A model generated the notes under the pieces. The model was not told the origin of the DNA. It made no database searches and saw nothing but the letters and a program-made list of their open reading frames with translations. From Saccharopolyspora endophytica (GTDB lineage Bacteria; Actinomycetota; Actinomycetes; Mycobacteriales; Pseudonocardiaceae), in contig NZ_JAGPXE010000010.1 of the NCBI RefSeq assembly GCF_018070075.1, positions 186,001 through 250,000 of the forward strand: 64,000 bases of DNA. Direction: 5' to 3'. Made by a program: the position numbers and the translations under genes. Shown here piece after piece: positions 54,711 to 63,049 of the stretch (position 1 is the first letter of the stretch; each line of letters starts with the position of its first letter).

Positions 54711-55559
54711 ATGACAGTCAGTCCCACGGTTCGCCGCCGCAGGCTGGCCGCCGAATTGCGCAGACTGCGCGCGCATTCGGAGGTCACCCAGCAGCAGGCG
54801 GCCATCCACCTCGGTTGCACGCAGGCGAAGATCGGCCGCTTCGAGACCGCGAAGAGATCCCCGTCGGTCGGCGACGTGTCCGCGTTGCTGGACTTCTACG
54901 GGGTGGACAACGCCGAGCGGGAGCAGTTGATCAACCTGGCCCGCGACGCCCGCAAGCGCGGCTGGTGGCATTCCTACAGCGACGTGCTGCCCGAGTGGTA
55001 CGAGACCTACGTGGGTCTTGAGGCGGAGGCGTCCAGCATTCACACCTACGAGTCCGAAGCGATCCCCGGATTGCTGCAGACGCGTGAATACGCCTACGCC
55101 ATCACCAAATCCACGCTGATCCGCGCGCACGACGCGGAGATCGGCCGGCGCGTGGACCTGCGCATCCAGCGCCAGGAGCGGGTCACCGGCGACGACCCGC
55201 TGGAGCTGTGGGCGGTGGTCGGCGAGGCCGCGCTGCGCCGTCCCGTCGGCGGTGATGGCGTGCTGCGCAGGCAGCTGGAGCACATCCTCAAGCTGGGTCA
55301 GCTGCCGAACGTGACGTTGCAGGTGATGCCGCTGGACGCCGGAGCGCATCCGGCGCAGGCGGGTCCGTTCGTGATCCTGCGCTACTCCAACCACATTGAC
55401 CCGGACGTGGTGTATCTGGAGACCCATGTGGGTGGGCTGTACCTGGAGCGCGAGATCGAGCTGACGAACTACGCCACGATGATGGACCATTTGAGAGCGC
55501 ATGCGGTAGACCCGGAAGGTTCGGTCGATTTCATCCAACAACGCATAGGAGAGCTTTAG
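54711..55559 (+). CDS. XRE-family regulator with DUF5753 domain
   Basis: A 282-residue protein. The helix-turn-helix is at about residues 15-70 (LRAHSEVTQQQAAIHLGCTQ, AKIGRFETAKRSP), followed by a DUF5753 domain (SEAIPGLLQTREYAYAITKS, TLQVMPLDAGAHPAQAGPFV, DVVYLETHVGGLYLE). Actinomycetes carry many such genes, almost always followed by a DUF397 gene, as here. They often control development or antibiotic production. Start 54711 has AGGATGGGGG upstream. The partner starts directly after its stop. Confidence 0.93.
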   Translation: MTVSPTVRRRRLAAELRRLRAHSEVTQQQAAIHLGCTQAKIGRFETAKRSPSVGDVSALLDFYGVDNAEREQLINLARDARKRGWWHSYSDVLPEWYETYVGLEAEASSIHTYESEAIPGLLQTREYAYAITKSTLIRAHDAEIGRRVDLRIQRQERVTGDDPLELWAVVGEAALRRPVGGDGVLRRQLEHILKLGQLPNVTLQVMPLDAGAHPAQAGPFVILRYSNHIDPDVVYLETHVGGLYLEREIELTNYATMMDHLRAHAVDPEGSVDFIQQRIGEL

Positions 55560-55754
55560 ATGGCGGAAATATCCGGCTGGCGCACCAGTTCCCGCTCGCA
55601 GGGGCAGGGCCAGTGCGTCGAGGTCGGCTTCGGGTCCGATCACGTGGGTGTGCGGGACACCAAGAACCGGGGGGCGGGGCGCATCGAGTTCGCCTCGCAG
55701 TTGTGGCAGGAGTTCGTCGGCGGCCTCAAGAGCGGCCGGTTCGACCTGGACTGA
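55560..55754 (+). CDS. DUF397 protein, partner of the XRE regulator
   Basis: A 64-residue protein with the DUF397 pattern WRTSSRSQGQGQCVEVGF and VGVRDTKNRGAG, ending with FVGGLKSGRFD. The ATG abuts the stop of the regulator gene. DUF397 proteins are thought to act with their XRE neighbour in a toxin-antitoxin-like or regulatory pair; the mechanism is not known. Confidence 0.93.
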   Translation: MAEISGWRTSSRSQGQGQCVEVGFGSDHVGVRDTKNRGAGRIEFASQLWQEFVGGLKSGRFDLD

Positions 55755-55806
55755 ACCAGAGGGGAGCGCGCTGATTCGGGGGGCGCTCCCCGCCAGCAAT
55801 CGGAAA

Positions 55807-57288
55807 CTATTCCACCGCAACGCGTTCCAGGAACGGCGCGAGCAGGCCAGGGACGGCTTCGTCGGCCATCGCCAGGCCGTCGCCGGTGCGGACGTCGTAG
55901 ATCCGGTAGAGGCTCGACCCGGCCGCCGTGGTCGCGCCGACGGTCATCAGGTCCGAGCGGCGCTGGAACACCGTGCGGGAGATCCGCCAGCCGATGATGT
56001 TCTCGCGTTGCAGCGCGACCGTGCGGCGAAGCGCGCTTCCGTTGCGCGCCACCAGATATCGATCGTCCATCGCGTGCCCGAGGGCGCGGTGGGCGTCGAC
56101 GGCGAAGCCCAGGCCCGCCACCAGCGCGAGCACCACGAGGGCGACGGCGAAGGTGGCCGGGATCCAGCCCGGCACCGCCGGGACCGCCACCACGACGGCG
56201 ACCGCCAGGGCGCACAGCAGCGCCCAGCCGATCCGGCGCCGCAGCGCGGCCCTCGGGTGCGGGGTGAGGGCGATGTCGAAGGGCTGATCGCGCAGCACCG
56301 CCGCCGCGACCCGCCGGGCCTCGCCGCGGGGAGCGGGCGGCAGCAGGACCTTGCTGTCCGGCTGCTTGTTGTCCTGCTTCTGCTCCTGCAGACCGGTCGC
56401 GACCGCCGCCAGCTTGGCGCCGCCGGCCAGCCGCAGCGGCAGCGGTTCGCACAGCTCGACGCCGCGCAGCCTGCGCTCCTCCAGCGACAGCGACCGAGTG
56501 GTGAGCAGGCCGCGCTTGACGCGCAGTGTGCCCGGTTCGCGGGAGAGCCGGAAGCCCCACCACATCTCCAGCGACAGCAGGAACGCCCCGATCACCCCGA
56601 CGACCAGCGCGATCGCGGCCACCACGAGCACGAACGCCACGATCCCCAGCGAGGTGACGGCGCTGCCGAGCGCGTCGAAGACGCCCCACTTGCGCAGCAG
56701 CTGGTCGAAGGAGCCGACCGCCGATCCGATCGCGCCCCAGACCACCAGCATCAACGACACGGTCAGCGCCGAGTAGCCGAGCCACTTCGGTTCGAGCCGC
56801 GACAGCACGCCCTCGTCCGGCGACTCCTCCACAGTGGACCCGCCGAGGGTCATGTCGCGGCGCAGCGCCTCGGCCGCCGAGCGCCTGATCGACTGCAGCC
56901 GGATGGTGGCCTCGGTGCCCTGCGCGCCGGTGCTGATCTTCACCGTGGTCAGGGCGAACAGCCGTTCGTGCGGCGCCGCGGTCAGGTCCACGGTGCGGAT
57001 GCGATCGCGCGCGAGGGACCGGTGGTTGCGGAACAGGCCGCCGAGCTGCTGCTCGAAGCGCTCCTCGGTGATCCGGTACCGGTAGAACACCCACTGGTAG
57101 GTGGCGGCGCCCGCGACGAGGAGCGCGGTCCCCAGACCGATCAGGAACGTGATGAGCACCGGCGTGGTCCCGGCACCCGCGATGACCATGACCAGCAGCG
57201 TGGCCAGCGCGGGCGCGGCCACGACCGCTCCCGCCGCCGGGATCGACTTCGCGTCCAGCCGGTGCCACTGCCCGTCGACGGCGCTCAC
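55807..57288 (-). CDS. Membrane protein with bacterial PH domains (YdbT-like)
   Basis: A 493-residue protein with three pairs of membrane segments separated by bacterial PH (DUF304) domains: residues about 60-140 (YRYRITEERFEQQLGGLFRN, RDRIRTVDLTAAPHERLFAL), about 250-330, and about 390-490 (YLVARNGSALRRTVALQREN, IIGWRISRTVFQRRSDL). GTG 57288 overlaps the stop of the shorter PH gene. The pair matches Bacillus YdbS-YdbT, which is involved in sensitivity to antimicrobial peptides; the actinomycete role is untested. Confidence 0.88.
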   Translation of the reverse strand: MSAVDGQWHRLDAKSIPAAGAVVAAPALATLLVMVIAGAGTTPVLITFLIGLGTALLVAGAATYQWVFYRYRITEERFEQQLGGLFRNHRSLARDRIRTVDLTAAPHERLFALTTVKISTGAQGTEATIRLQSIRRSAAEALRRDMTLGGSTVEESPDEGVLSRLEPKWLGYSALTVSLMLVVWGAIGSAVGSFDQLLRKWGVFDALGSAVTSLGIVAFVLVVAAIALVVGVIGAFLLSLEMWWGFRLSREPGTLRVKRGLLTTRSLSLEERRLRGVELCEPLPLRLAGGAKLAAVATGLQEQKQDNKQPDSKVLLPPAPRGEARRVAAAVLRDQPFDIALTPHPRAALRRRIGWALLCALAVAVVVAVPAVPGWIPATFAVALVVLALVAGLGFAVDAHRALGHAMDDRYLVARNGSALRRTVALQRENIIGWRISRTVFQRRSDLMTVGATTAAGSSLYRIYDVRTGDGLAMADEAVPGLLAPFLERVAVE

Positions 57289-57782
57289 GTCGCGTCTCCC
57301 GGCGTCGCCTGGGTCGCGGTGGTGAGCTGCTCGACGACGGCGGCCGCCTGCTCGCGGTCCATGCCGTCGATGTTCAGCGGCCCGGCCGCCGACGCGGTGG
57401 TGACGGTGACGCTGGAGAGGTCGAACAGCTGCTGGAGCGGTCCGCGCACGGTGTCGACGGTCTGGATCCGCGACATCGGCGCGATCCGCCACTCCTGCCG
57501 CAGCCAGCCCGCCGAGGTGTAGACGGCGTCGTCGGTGATCTCCCACCGGTGCACCCGGTAGCGCCACTGCGGCATGACCGCCGTGTAGACCGCGCCGAGC
57601 ACGGCGATCAGCACCGCGGGCAGCAGCAGCCAGAAGCGGGCAGGTGCGATGAGGATCCCCAGCACCACGAGCACGATCACCGGCGGCAGCACCAGCGCCA
57701 GGGCCTGCGCCGTCCACCAGGCGATCGCCCGGCGTTCCACCCGGTTGCGCGGCGGGCGGAGCCGCAGTCCGTCTTCAGGCAT
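57285..57782 (-). CDS. Membrane protein with one bacterial PH domain (YdbS-like)
   Basis: A 165-residue protein with two membrane segments (about residues 20-65) and a PH domain (YRVHRWEITDDAVYTSAGWL, RQEWRIAPMSRIQTVDTVRG, PLQQLFDLSSVTVTTASAAG). Co-translated with the longer PH protein by a four-base overlap. Function by analogy with YdbS only. Confidence 0.9.
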   Translation of the reverse strand: MPEDGLRLRPPRNRVERRAIAWWTAQALALVLPPVIVLVVLGILIAPARFWLLLPAVLIAVLGAVYTAVMPQWRYRVHRWEITDDAVYTSAGWLRQEWRIAPMSRIQTVDTVRGPLQQLFDLSSVTVTTASAAGPLNIDGMDREQAAAVVEQLTTATQATPGDAT

Positions 57783-57846
57783 CGTCGAGGCCCCTTTCGT
57801 GGGCTGTTCCCCAGATTGTGTCGAATCGTTCGCGGACCCGTGCGGT

Positions 57847-59343
57847 TCAGAGGGATTTCAGCGCGGGCCAGATCGTCGACCAGGGCTGGGTCTTGCCGGT
57901 GGCGATCCAGCCCTTGAGGTTCTCGCCCGGGGTCGCGGGCCGGATGTCGGTGAAGTACGGCCGGAGCTCCTCGGCATCGCGTCCGTAGTAGACGATCGTG
58001 TCGATCTCGTCGGACGGTGCGTCGAAGTAGCCGTAGCCGCGGTGCGGGCTGAACACGTCGGGCAGCGGGTGGTGCTCGCCGCCGACCTCGAGCATCGCGG
58101 CGGAGATGTAGTTCTCGCCGATCACCGCCGTGCGGGTGCGCTGCTCGGCGGGCAGCGACAGGTAGGCGCGGGAGACGTCCTGGGCGATGGCGTCGCTGAC
58201 CCGGTCGCTGTCGATCTGGGTGAGCGCCGCCGAGAACTCCCGGTTGATCGAGTTGCCGGAGTAGATCAGCATCCCGGCCGCGACCAGCGAGAGCGCGTAG
58301 ACGGGCCAAGCCGCCCACCCCCAGCGGGGCGGCTTGGCCTCCCTGCGCCGCTGCAGGCCCACCGTCGCCGCCGCGATCGGCAGGCCGTACATCCCGATCA
58401 GGTAGTACGGCCGCCCGGCGGTGACGACGAAGAACACCCACAGCAGGATCATGGCGACCGCGAACATCCGGTACGGGCGCAGCCACGACCTGCTCAGCAG
58501 CAGCCACAGCCCGGCCAGCACCAGCGCGGTTCCGAGCACCCCGGCGTAGAGGACGAGCTGCACGGCGGTCCCGCCGCGACCGCCGGAGAGCATCGGGGAT
58601 TCCTGCGCGACGATCGACGACATCGCCAGCTGCGGCCACCCGTGCAGCGCCTGCCAGATCAGCGTCGGCGAACCGATCAGCAGCGCGATCCCCGCGCCCG
58701 CCCACAGCAGGGGCCGGGTCAGCACGGCTCGCGGGCCCACCGCCAGGGCGCTGACCAGCAGTGCCGCGCAGAGGAGTACGACCTGGAACTTCAGCTGCAG
58801 GTTGATGCCCAGCAGCACCCCGAACACCAGCAGCAGCCGGTCGTCGGCGACGCCCTGCGCGTGCTGCCGGAGCCAGCGCACCAGCGGCAGCAGCAGCGCC
58901 GTCCACAGCAGCGGCTCGAAGGTGTAGGGCGCCACCCAGTGCCCGATCAGGTTGCTCCACAGCCCGGTCGCGCCGGCGAACGCGGCGATGGCCTGAGCGC
59001 GGCGGTCCGCCCCCAGCTCGCGGGCCAGCAGCGCGATCAGCACCACCGCACCACCGGAGGCCAGCGCGGCGGGCAGCCGGAGCACGAACATCGAATCCAG
59101 CGCGATGACGTCCATCGCGGCGGCGATCATCGGCGTCAGCGGCGGCTGGTCGACGTAACCCCAGCTCGGGTGGTACTTCCCGGCCGCGAGCATGTAGACC
59201 TCGTCGATCCAGTAGTCCCCGAAGGCGCCCGCGATCGCGTGCGCCAGGGCGAGGACACCGGCGATGCCGAGCACCGGCCACGTCGCCGGCGGGTGCAGCG
59301 CTCGCGGTGTTCGACGCCGGGTGTCCGGTTCATCGATGAGCAT
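57847..59343 (-). CDS. GT39-like membrane glycosyltransferase
   Basis: About 498 residues with around 11 membrane segments. The first loop carries the acidic motif GDYWIDEVYMLAAGKYHPSW followed by GYVDQPPLTPMIAAAMD, typical of ArnT/PMT-type enzymes that use polyprenyl-phosphate sugars. The C-terminal outer domain (ENYISAAMLEVGGEHHPLPD, FSPHRGYGYFDAPSDE) is soluble. ATG 59343 has GGGGG 6-7 bases upstream. Acceptor unknown; it may modify a cell wall lipid or protein. Confidence 0.85.
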   Translation of the reverse strand: MLIDEPDTRRRTPRALHPPATWPVLGIAGVLALAHAIAGAFGDYWIDEVYMLAAGKYHPSWGYVDQPPLTPMIAAAMDVIALDSMFVLRLPAALASGGAVVLIALLARELGADRRAQAIAAFAGATGLWSNLIGHWVAPYTFEPLLWTALLLPLVRWLRQHAQGVADDRLLLVFGVLLGINLQLKFQVVLLCAALLVSALAVGPRAVLTRPLLWAGAGIALLIGSPTLIWQALHGWPQLAMSSIVAQESPMLSGGRGGTAVQLVLYAGVLGTALVLAGLWLLLSRSWLRPYRMFAVAMILLWVFFVVTAGRPYYLIGMYGLPIAAATVGLQRRREAKPPRWGWAAWPVYALSLVAAGMLIYSGNSINREFSAALTQIDSDRVSDAIAQDVSRAYLSLPAEQRTRTAVIGENYISAAMLEVGGEHHPLPDVFSPHRGYGYFDAPSDEIDTIVYYGRDAEELRPYFTDIRPATPGENLKGWIATGKTQPWSTIWPALKSL

Positions 59344-59536
59344 GAATTCCCCCAGGAATCTTCGGTGTCCCACCAGTCAACTCGGATCGCGCGCTGATCA
59401 ACACCGCGATTGGTCGAGTTCTGCGGCGACGAAGGTTGTGCCCGCTCGCGCCCGGTGCAACTTTCGTCTAGACCTGGGTGACCTGCGGTGGGGTCCGGCT
59501 TCGCAAGCGGGCTCGGCCGGCCCTAACGTGGGCCTG

Positions 59537-60799
59537 GTGAAACGACCGCTCTGGCGGCTTCTTTGGAACACCCCGCGAGAGGCCGTCTTCGACATCTGCC
59601 TGGTCATCGTGCTGTTCGCGTTCCCGCGAATGGTGGCGGGCTACTACCCGACCGACGCGTTGCCGGGCACCTACGACTGGATCGGCGGGCTGTGGTTCAG
59701 CCACGTCGCCAACGACCTGCTGTGCCTGGGGCTGCTCGCGCGCCGCCGCTTCCCGATGGTGCTGCTGTGGGTCGTCGCCGCGCTCTCGGTCGCGCAGGCG
59801 CTGCTGATCCAGTTCGGCCCCGGGCCGCTGTTGCAGATCAACGTGTCCACCGACCCCTGGGTCCCCGGCGTCACGCCGTGGGTGCTCTACGCGGTGATCG
59901 TCCACGGGCGGGGGCACCGCTACCTCGCCTGGGCGTTGATCGTCGTGGTGACCGCGATCAGCCTGCGGCTGGGCCACGCGCCCCACCCGGACGTGGTGAT
60001 CACCGGTGCGGCCTGGACGGTCTTCCCGATCGTGCTCGGGCTCTACGCCGCGGAGCGCGGCAGGCTCGCCGACGCGCTGCGGGAACGCGCCGAGCGCGCC
60101 GAGCACGAGCGCGAACTGCTCGCCGAGCAGGCCCGCGCCGACGAGCGCGCCCGGCTGGCGGTGGAGATGCACGACGTGGTCACCCACCGCGTCAACCTGA
60201 TGGTGCTGCAGGCGGGTGCGCTCGGCGTGGTCAGCGACGACCCGGCGGTGCACCGCGCGGCCGAGGACCTGCGCGCCAGCGGCGGGGAAGCGCTCGCCGA
60301 ACTGCGCGACCTGGTCGGCGTGCTCCGCCGCGGCGCCGACGAGCGCGGCGATGCCGGCGCCGACGCGCCCGACGCGGACACGCCCAGCGACGTGCCGGAC
60401 CTCCGCGAGCTCATCGGTCGGTCCGAGGCCGTGGGCATGTCCGTGCACTTCACGGCGGACGGCGATCCGGCGCCGGTCACCCCGGCCGTCGGCCGGACCG
60501 CCTACCGCGTGGTGCAGGAGGGGCTGACCAACGCCCACAAGCACGCGCCCGGCGCCGACGTGCACGTCCGCGTGCTCTACAGCGACGACCGGGTGCGCGT
60601 GAGCGTCCGCAACACCGCACCCACCGGCCCCGCGCCCGCACTCGCCGGCAGCGGAGGGGGAGTGGGGCTGCTCGGGTTGCAGCAGCGCGTCGAGCTCGTC
60701 GGCGGGACCTTCCGCTCCGGCGCCACCGACGGCGACGGGTTCGAGGTGGAGGCCATACTGCCCGGGTACGTGCCCACCGAGGAGACCGCCGATGCCTGA
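59537..60799 (+). CDS. Sensor histidine kinase (NarL-type, HisKA_3)
   Basis: A 420-residue kinase. Four to five membrane segments lie within residues 15-165, then a coiled linker (RERAERAEHERELLAEQARA), the phospho-acceptor His212 in LAVEMHDVVTHRVNLM and the ATPase part with YRVVQEGLTNAHKHAPGADV and GGGVGLLGLQQRVELVGG. Starts are GTG 59537 or 59528. An imperfect inverted repeat (CGAAGGTTG / CAACTTTCG, 59430-59466) lies upstream. Overlaps the regulator gene by 8 bases. The signal is unknown. Confidence 0.92.
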   Translation: MKRPLWRLLWNTPREAVFDICLVIVLFAFPRMVAGYYPTDALPGTYDWIGGLWFSHVANDLLCLGLLARRRFPMVLLWVVAALSVAQALLIQFGPGPLLQINVSTDPWVPGVTPWVLYAVIVHGRGHRYLAWALIVVVTAISLRLGHAPHPDVVITGAAWTVFPIVLGLYAAERGRLADALRERAERAEHERELLAEQARADERARLAVEMHDVVTHRVNLMVLQAGALGVVSDDPAVHRAAEDLRASGGEALAELRDLVGVLRRGADERGDAGADAPDADTPSDVPDLRELIGRSEAVGMSVHFTADGDPAPVTPAVGRTAYRVVQEGLTNAHKHAPGADVHVRVLYSDDRVRVSVRNTAPTGPAPALAGSGGGVGLLGLQQRVELVGGTFRSGATDGDGFEVEAILPGYVPTEETADA

Positions 60800-61451
60800 G
60801 ACGATCCGGGTGCTCGTCGTCGACGACGAACCGATGGTCTGCGCGCACCTGCGCACGATCCTCGGCTCGGCGCCCGACATCGAGGTGGTCGACGAGGCGC
60901 AGGACGGCGCCGCCGCCGTGGAAGCCGTCGTGCGGCACCGGCCGAACGTCGTGCTGATGGACCTGCGGATGCCCGGCGTCGACGGGCTCACCGCCACCGA
61001 GCGGATCTGCACCATGCCCGACGCACCCGCCGTGGTCGCGCTGACCACCTTCGACGCCGACAAGTACGTGCTGCGCGCGCTGCGAGCCGGGGCGGTCGGG
61101 TTCCTGGTGAAGTCCACGCCGCCGCAGGACCTCATCGGCCTGGTGCGGGTCGCCGCGGACGGGCACACGGTCCTCTCGGAGGAGGCCAAGCGGCGACTGC
61201 TGGCGGCCACCGGTGGGGAGCAGAGCGCCCGGGAACGCGCGGTCGGTCTGACCCGCGAGCTCACCGAGCGGGAGATCGAGGTGCTCACCTGCCTCGGCCG
61301 CGGCATGTCCAACGCGCAGATCGCCGCGCGGCTGCACCTCTCGGAGGCGACCGTGAAGAGCTACGTGTCGCGGATGCTGGTCAAGCTCGACTGCGAGAAC
61401 CGCTTGCAGGCCGGGCTGCTCGCCTACGACGCGGGCCTCGTGCCCCGCTGA
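60792..61451 (+). CDS. NarL/LuxR-family response regulator
   Basis: A 219-residue regulator. Receiver with VVDDEPMVCAHLRTIL, phospho-acceptor D57 in VVLMDLRMPGVDG and the switch Lys in GFLVKSTPPQDL. The C-terminal LuxR helix-turn-helix reads LTEREIEVLTCLGRGMSNAQ, IAARLHLSEATVKSYVSRML. Partner of the upstream kinase. Target genes are unknown; no transporter follows. Confidence 0.95.
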   Translation: MPETIRVLVVDDEPMVCAHLRTILGSAPDIEVVDEAQDGAAAVEAVVRHRPNVVLMDLRMPGVDGLTATERICTMPDAPAVVALTTFDADKYVLRALRAGAVGFLVKSTPPQDLIGLVRVAADGHTVLSEEAKRRLLAATGGEQSARERAVGLTRELTEREIEVLTCLGRGMSNAQIAARLHLSEATVKSYVSRMLVKLDCENRLQAGLLAYDAGLVPR

Positions 61452-61673
61452 CGCGCGGGACCTGCGTGATCGTTAGGCCATCCGGGTGGATTGGTCCAAC
61501 AGGTTTAACGATCAATCGAGTGAGCTCCACCGATTGGCTCTGGAATATTCCACCCAAGATCGGTACACCATAGGTGACGCGTTCCGAACGGTTGTCGGGG
61601 CCGGGAACGCGTCAGCGCCGTCGGTTCGGGGATCGATGGCGCACCGGTCGGAGGGGTCCGGCCGCAACGAGGG
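61452..61673 (+). other. 222-base region after the response regulator, no gene seen
   Basis: The third-position GC bias is absent and no start with a ribosome site is found, yet the stretch ends in an excellent U-tract terminator at 61674. It is therefore either an unusually long 3' untranslated region or a separate small RNA. AT-rich sequence suited to a promoter is present near 61490-61570 (GGTTTAACGATCAATCG, GGAATATTCC). Confidence 0.35.
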
Positions 61674-61716
61674 TGCCCTCGGCGCAATCGGGGTGCGCCG
61701 AGGGCATCTTTCTCTT
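61674..61716 (+). terminator. Intrinsic terminator upstream of family A copy 6
   Basis: A perfect 13-bp stem, TGCCCTCGGCGCA (61674-61686) with TGCGCCGAGGGCA (61694-61706), loop ATCGGGG, followed by TCTTTCTCTT. One of the best terminators in the window, but 222 bases from the nearest upstream stop codon. Confidence 0.9.
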
Positions 61717-61732
61717 GTGGTCCCCGGCTGTG

Positions 61733-61908
61733 GTCCTCTTGCTTCGCGGTGCGGGTGGCGGAACCTGAGCGGCTTCGTGGACTCCGTGCGCCGCTCCTGA
61801 TGTATGTCCAATGCACGGCGTCGCGGCGCACTCGCCACGAAGTCGCTGATGAACCCGCGGCGGTGCGAGTTGCTCAGGTGGGGTGAAGAGAAAGCACCTT
61901 CGGTGCTT
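61733..61908 (+). repeat. Family A structured repeat, copy 6
   Basis: Direct repeats GCGGTGCGGGTGGCG (61746) and GCGGTGCGAGTTGCT (61860). Outer stem CTGAGCGGCTTCGTGG (61765-61780) with CCACGAAGTCGCTGAT (61835-61850): 13 of 16 pair, with a G.T at the place where the other copies have C.A. Second stem GTGCGCC with GGCGCAC is perfect here. The trailing hairpin is AAGCACC-TTC-GGTGCTT (61892-61908), a different sequence from the GC hairpin of other copies but at the same place. Confidence 0.86.
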
Positions 61909-62138
61909 GCCCGACGTTGTTCCGTGCGTTGAGCAATTGTCGCCCGGTGGTTGATATTTTCATTTCCTTGGGCTTGTGACCTGCGGGTTAATGGGGAAAA
62001 GCGGCAAAATCCTTCTCTTTCGCGGTTGTTCTTCTGTTGGTTAGTGTTCGATCAAGATTGCTGCGGGGCGCCGGGTTGGGGAAGGCAGGCCCTCGGTTCG
62101 AGTTCTCGCGGCAAGACCTTCGGACAAGGAGATTCACG
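61909..62138 (+). promoter_or_regulatory. AT-rich promoter region of the trypsin gene
   Basis: About 230 bases, clearly lower in GC than the rest (for example TTGATATTTTCATTTCC near 61953). No gene is seen. The composition suggests a strong promoter or a wide regulator-binding region for the secreted protease. AAGGAG is 8 bases before the ATG at 62139. Confidence 0.5.
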
Positions 62139-62927
62139 ATGGTCGATGCCCCACGTCGCCTCGCTCGGATGGCCGGTGTTGCCGCGATCGCCGTCGCCGC
62201 GCTCACCTCGGCTTCGGTCGCCCAGGCGGCCCCGGCCGACGTCAACCCGTACATCGTCGGCGGGCAGGACGCCGAGATCGCGGACCACCCGTTCACCGTC
62301 GCGCTGACCACGCCCGACGGTCAGCAGTTCTGCGGTGGCTCGCTGGTGTCCCCGACCAAGGTCCTCACCGCCGCCCACTGCACCACCGGTCAGCAGCCCG
62401 CCGACATCAAGATCGTCAGCGGCCGCACCACCATGAGCACCACCGAGGGCACGGTTTCCGACGTCACCAACGTCTGGATCCACCCGGAGTACACCGACGC
62501 CACCAAGGGCTTCGACGTCTCCGTGCTGACCCTCGGCGCCCCGGTGCAGGAGCAGCCCATCGAGCTCGCCACCGCCGACGACGCGGCCTACGCCCCCGAC
62601 ACCCAGGCCACCATCCTGGGCTGGGGCAACACCTCCGAGGGCGGCCAGCAGGCCGACCACCTGCAGATGGCTCAGCTGCCGGTGACCTCGGACGACACCT
62701 GCTCCAAGGCGTACCCGGAGTACAGCAACCAGTCGATGGTCTGCGCCGGTGTGCCGGAAGGCGGGATCGACAGCTGCCAGGGTGACTCGGGCGGCCCGAT
62801 GGTCGCCGACGGTCGCCTGATCGGCGTCGTGTCCTGGGGCCAGGGTTGCGCGCAGCCCGGCTTCCCGGGCGTCTACGCCCGCGTCGGCGCCTACAACGAC
62901 GTGATCACCGAGCAGATCAACTCCTGA
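62139..62927 (+). CDS. Secreted trypsin-like serine protease (S1 family)
   Basis: A 262-residue preproprotein. The signal peptide ends near VAQAAPA, a short propeptide follows, and the mature enzyme begins IVGGQDAEIADHPF. The triad is His in LTAAHC, Asp in KGFDVSVLTL and Ser in GDSGGP; the Asp of IDSCQGDSGG six residues before the Ser gives trypsin (Arg/Lys) specificity. Close in layout to Streptomyces trypsins. Exported through Sec or Tat; regulated presumably with development or nutrient state, not visible here. Confidence 0.95.
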   Translation: MVDAPRRLARMAGVAAIAVAALTSASVAQAAPADVNPYIVGGQDAEIADHPFTVALTTPDGQQFCGGSLVSPTKVLTAAHCTTGQQPADIKIVSGRTTMSTTEGTVSDVTNVWIHPEYTDATKGFDVSVLTLGAPVQEQPIELATADDAAYAPDTQATILGWGNTSEGGQQADHLQMAQLPVTSDDTCSKAYPEYSNQSMVCAGVPEGGIDSCQGDSGGPMVADGRLIGVVSWGQGCAQPGFPGVYARVGAYNDVITEQINS

Positions 62928-62934
62928 CGAGCGA

Positions 62935-62972
62935 CCCGGCCGGGGATCGTCATCCCGCTGGCCCCGGCCGGG
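62935..62972 (+). terminator. Hairpin after the trypsin gene
   Basis: A perfect 11-bp stem, CCCGGCCGGGG (62935-62945) with CCCCGGCCGGG (62962-62972), starts 7 bases after the stop. No T-run. Confidence 0.7.
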
Positions 62973-63009
62973 CCCGCTCCAGGAACTGTTCAGGGATCGC
63001 TCTGTGGAA

Positions 63010-63048
63010 GAAAGGCCGTGGACGCTCGCTCGCCGTCCGCGGCCTTTC
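63010..63048. terminator. Second hairpin between trypsin and ileS, with A- and T-runs
   Basis: GAAAGGCCGTGGAC (63010-63023) pairs with GTCCGCGGCCTTTC (63035-63048), with one mismatch. The A/T ends suit termination on both strands. It ends one base before the ileS stop codon, so it mainly serves ileS. Confidence 0.75.
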
Positions 63049-63049
63049 G

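Noticed and set aside
61486-61800. A 104-codon open frame after the response regulator
   Set aside because: It runs through the terminator hairpin at 61674-61706 and the start of a family A repeat, and it lacks coding bias.
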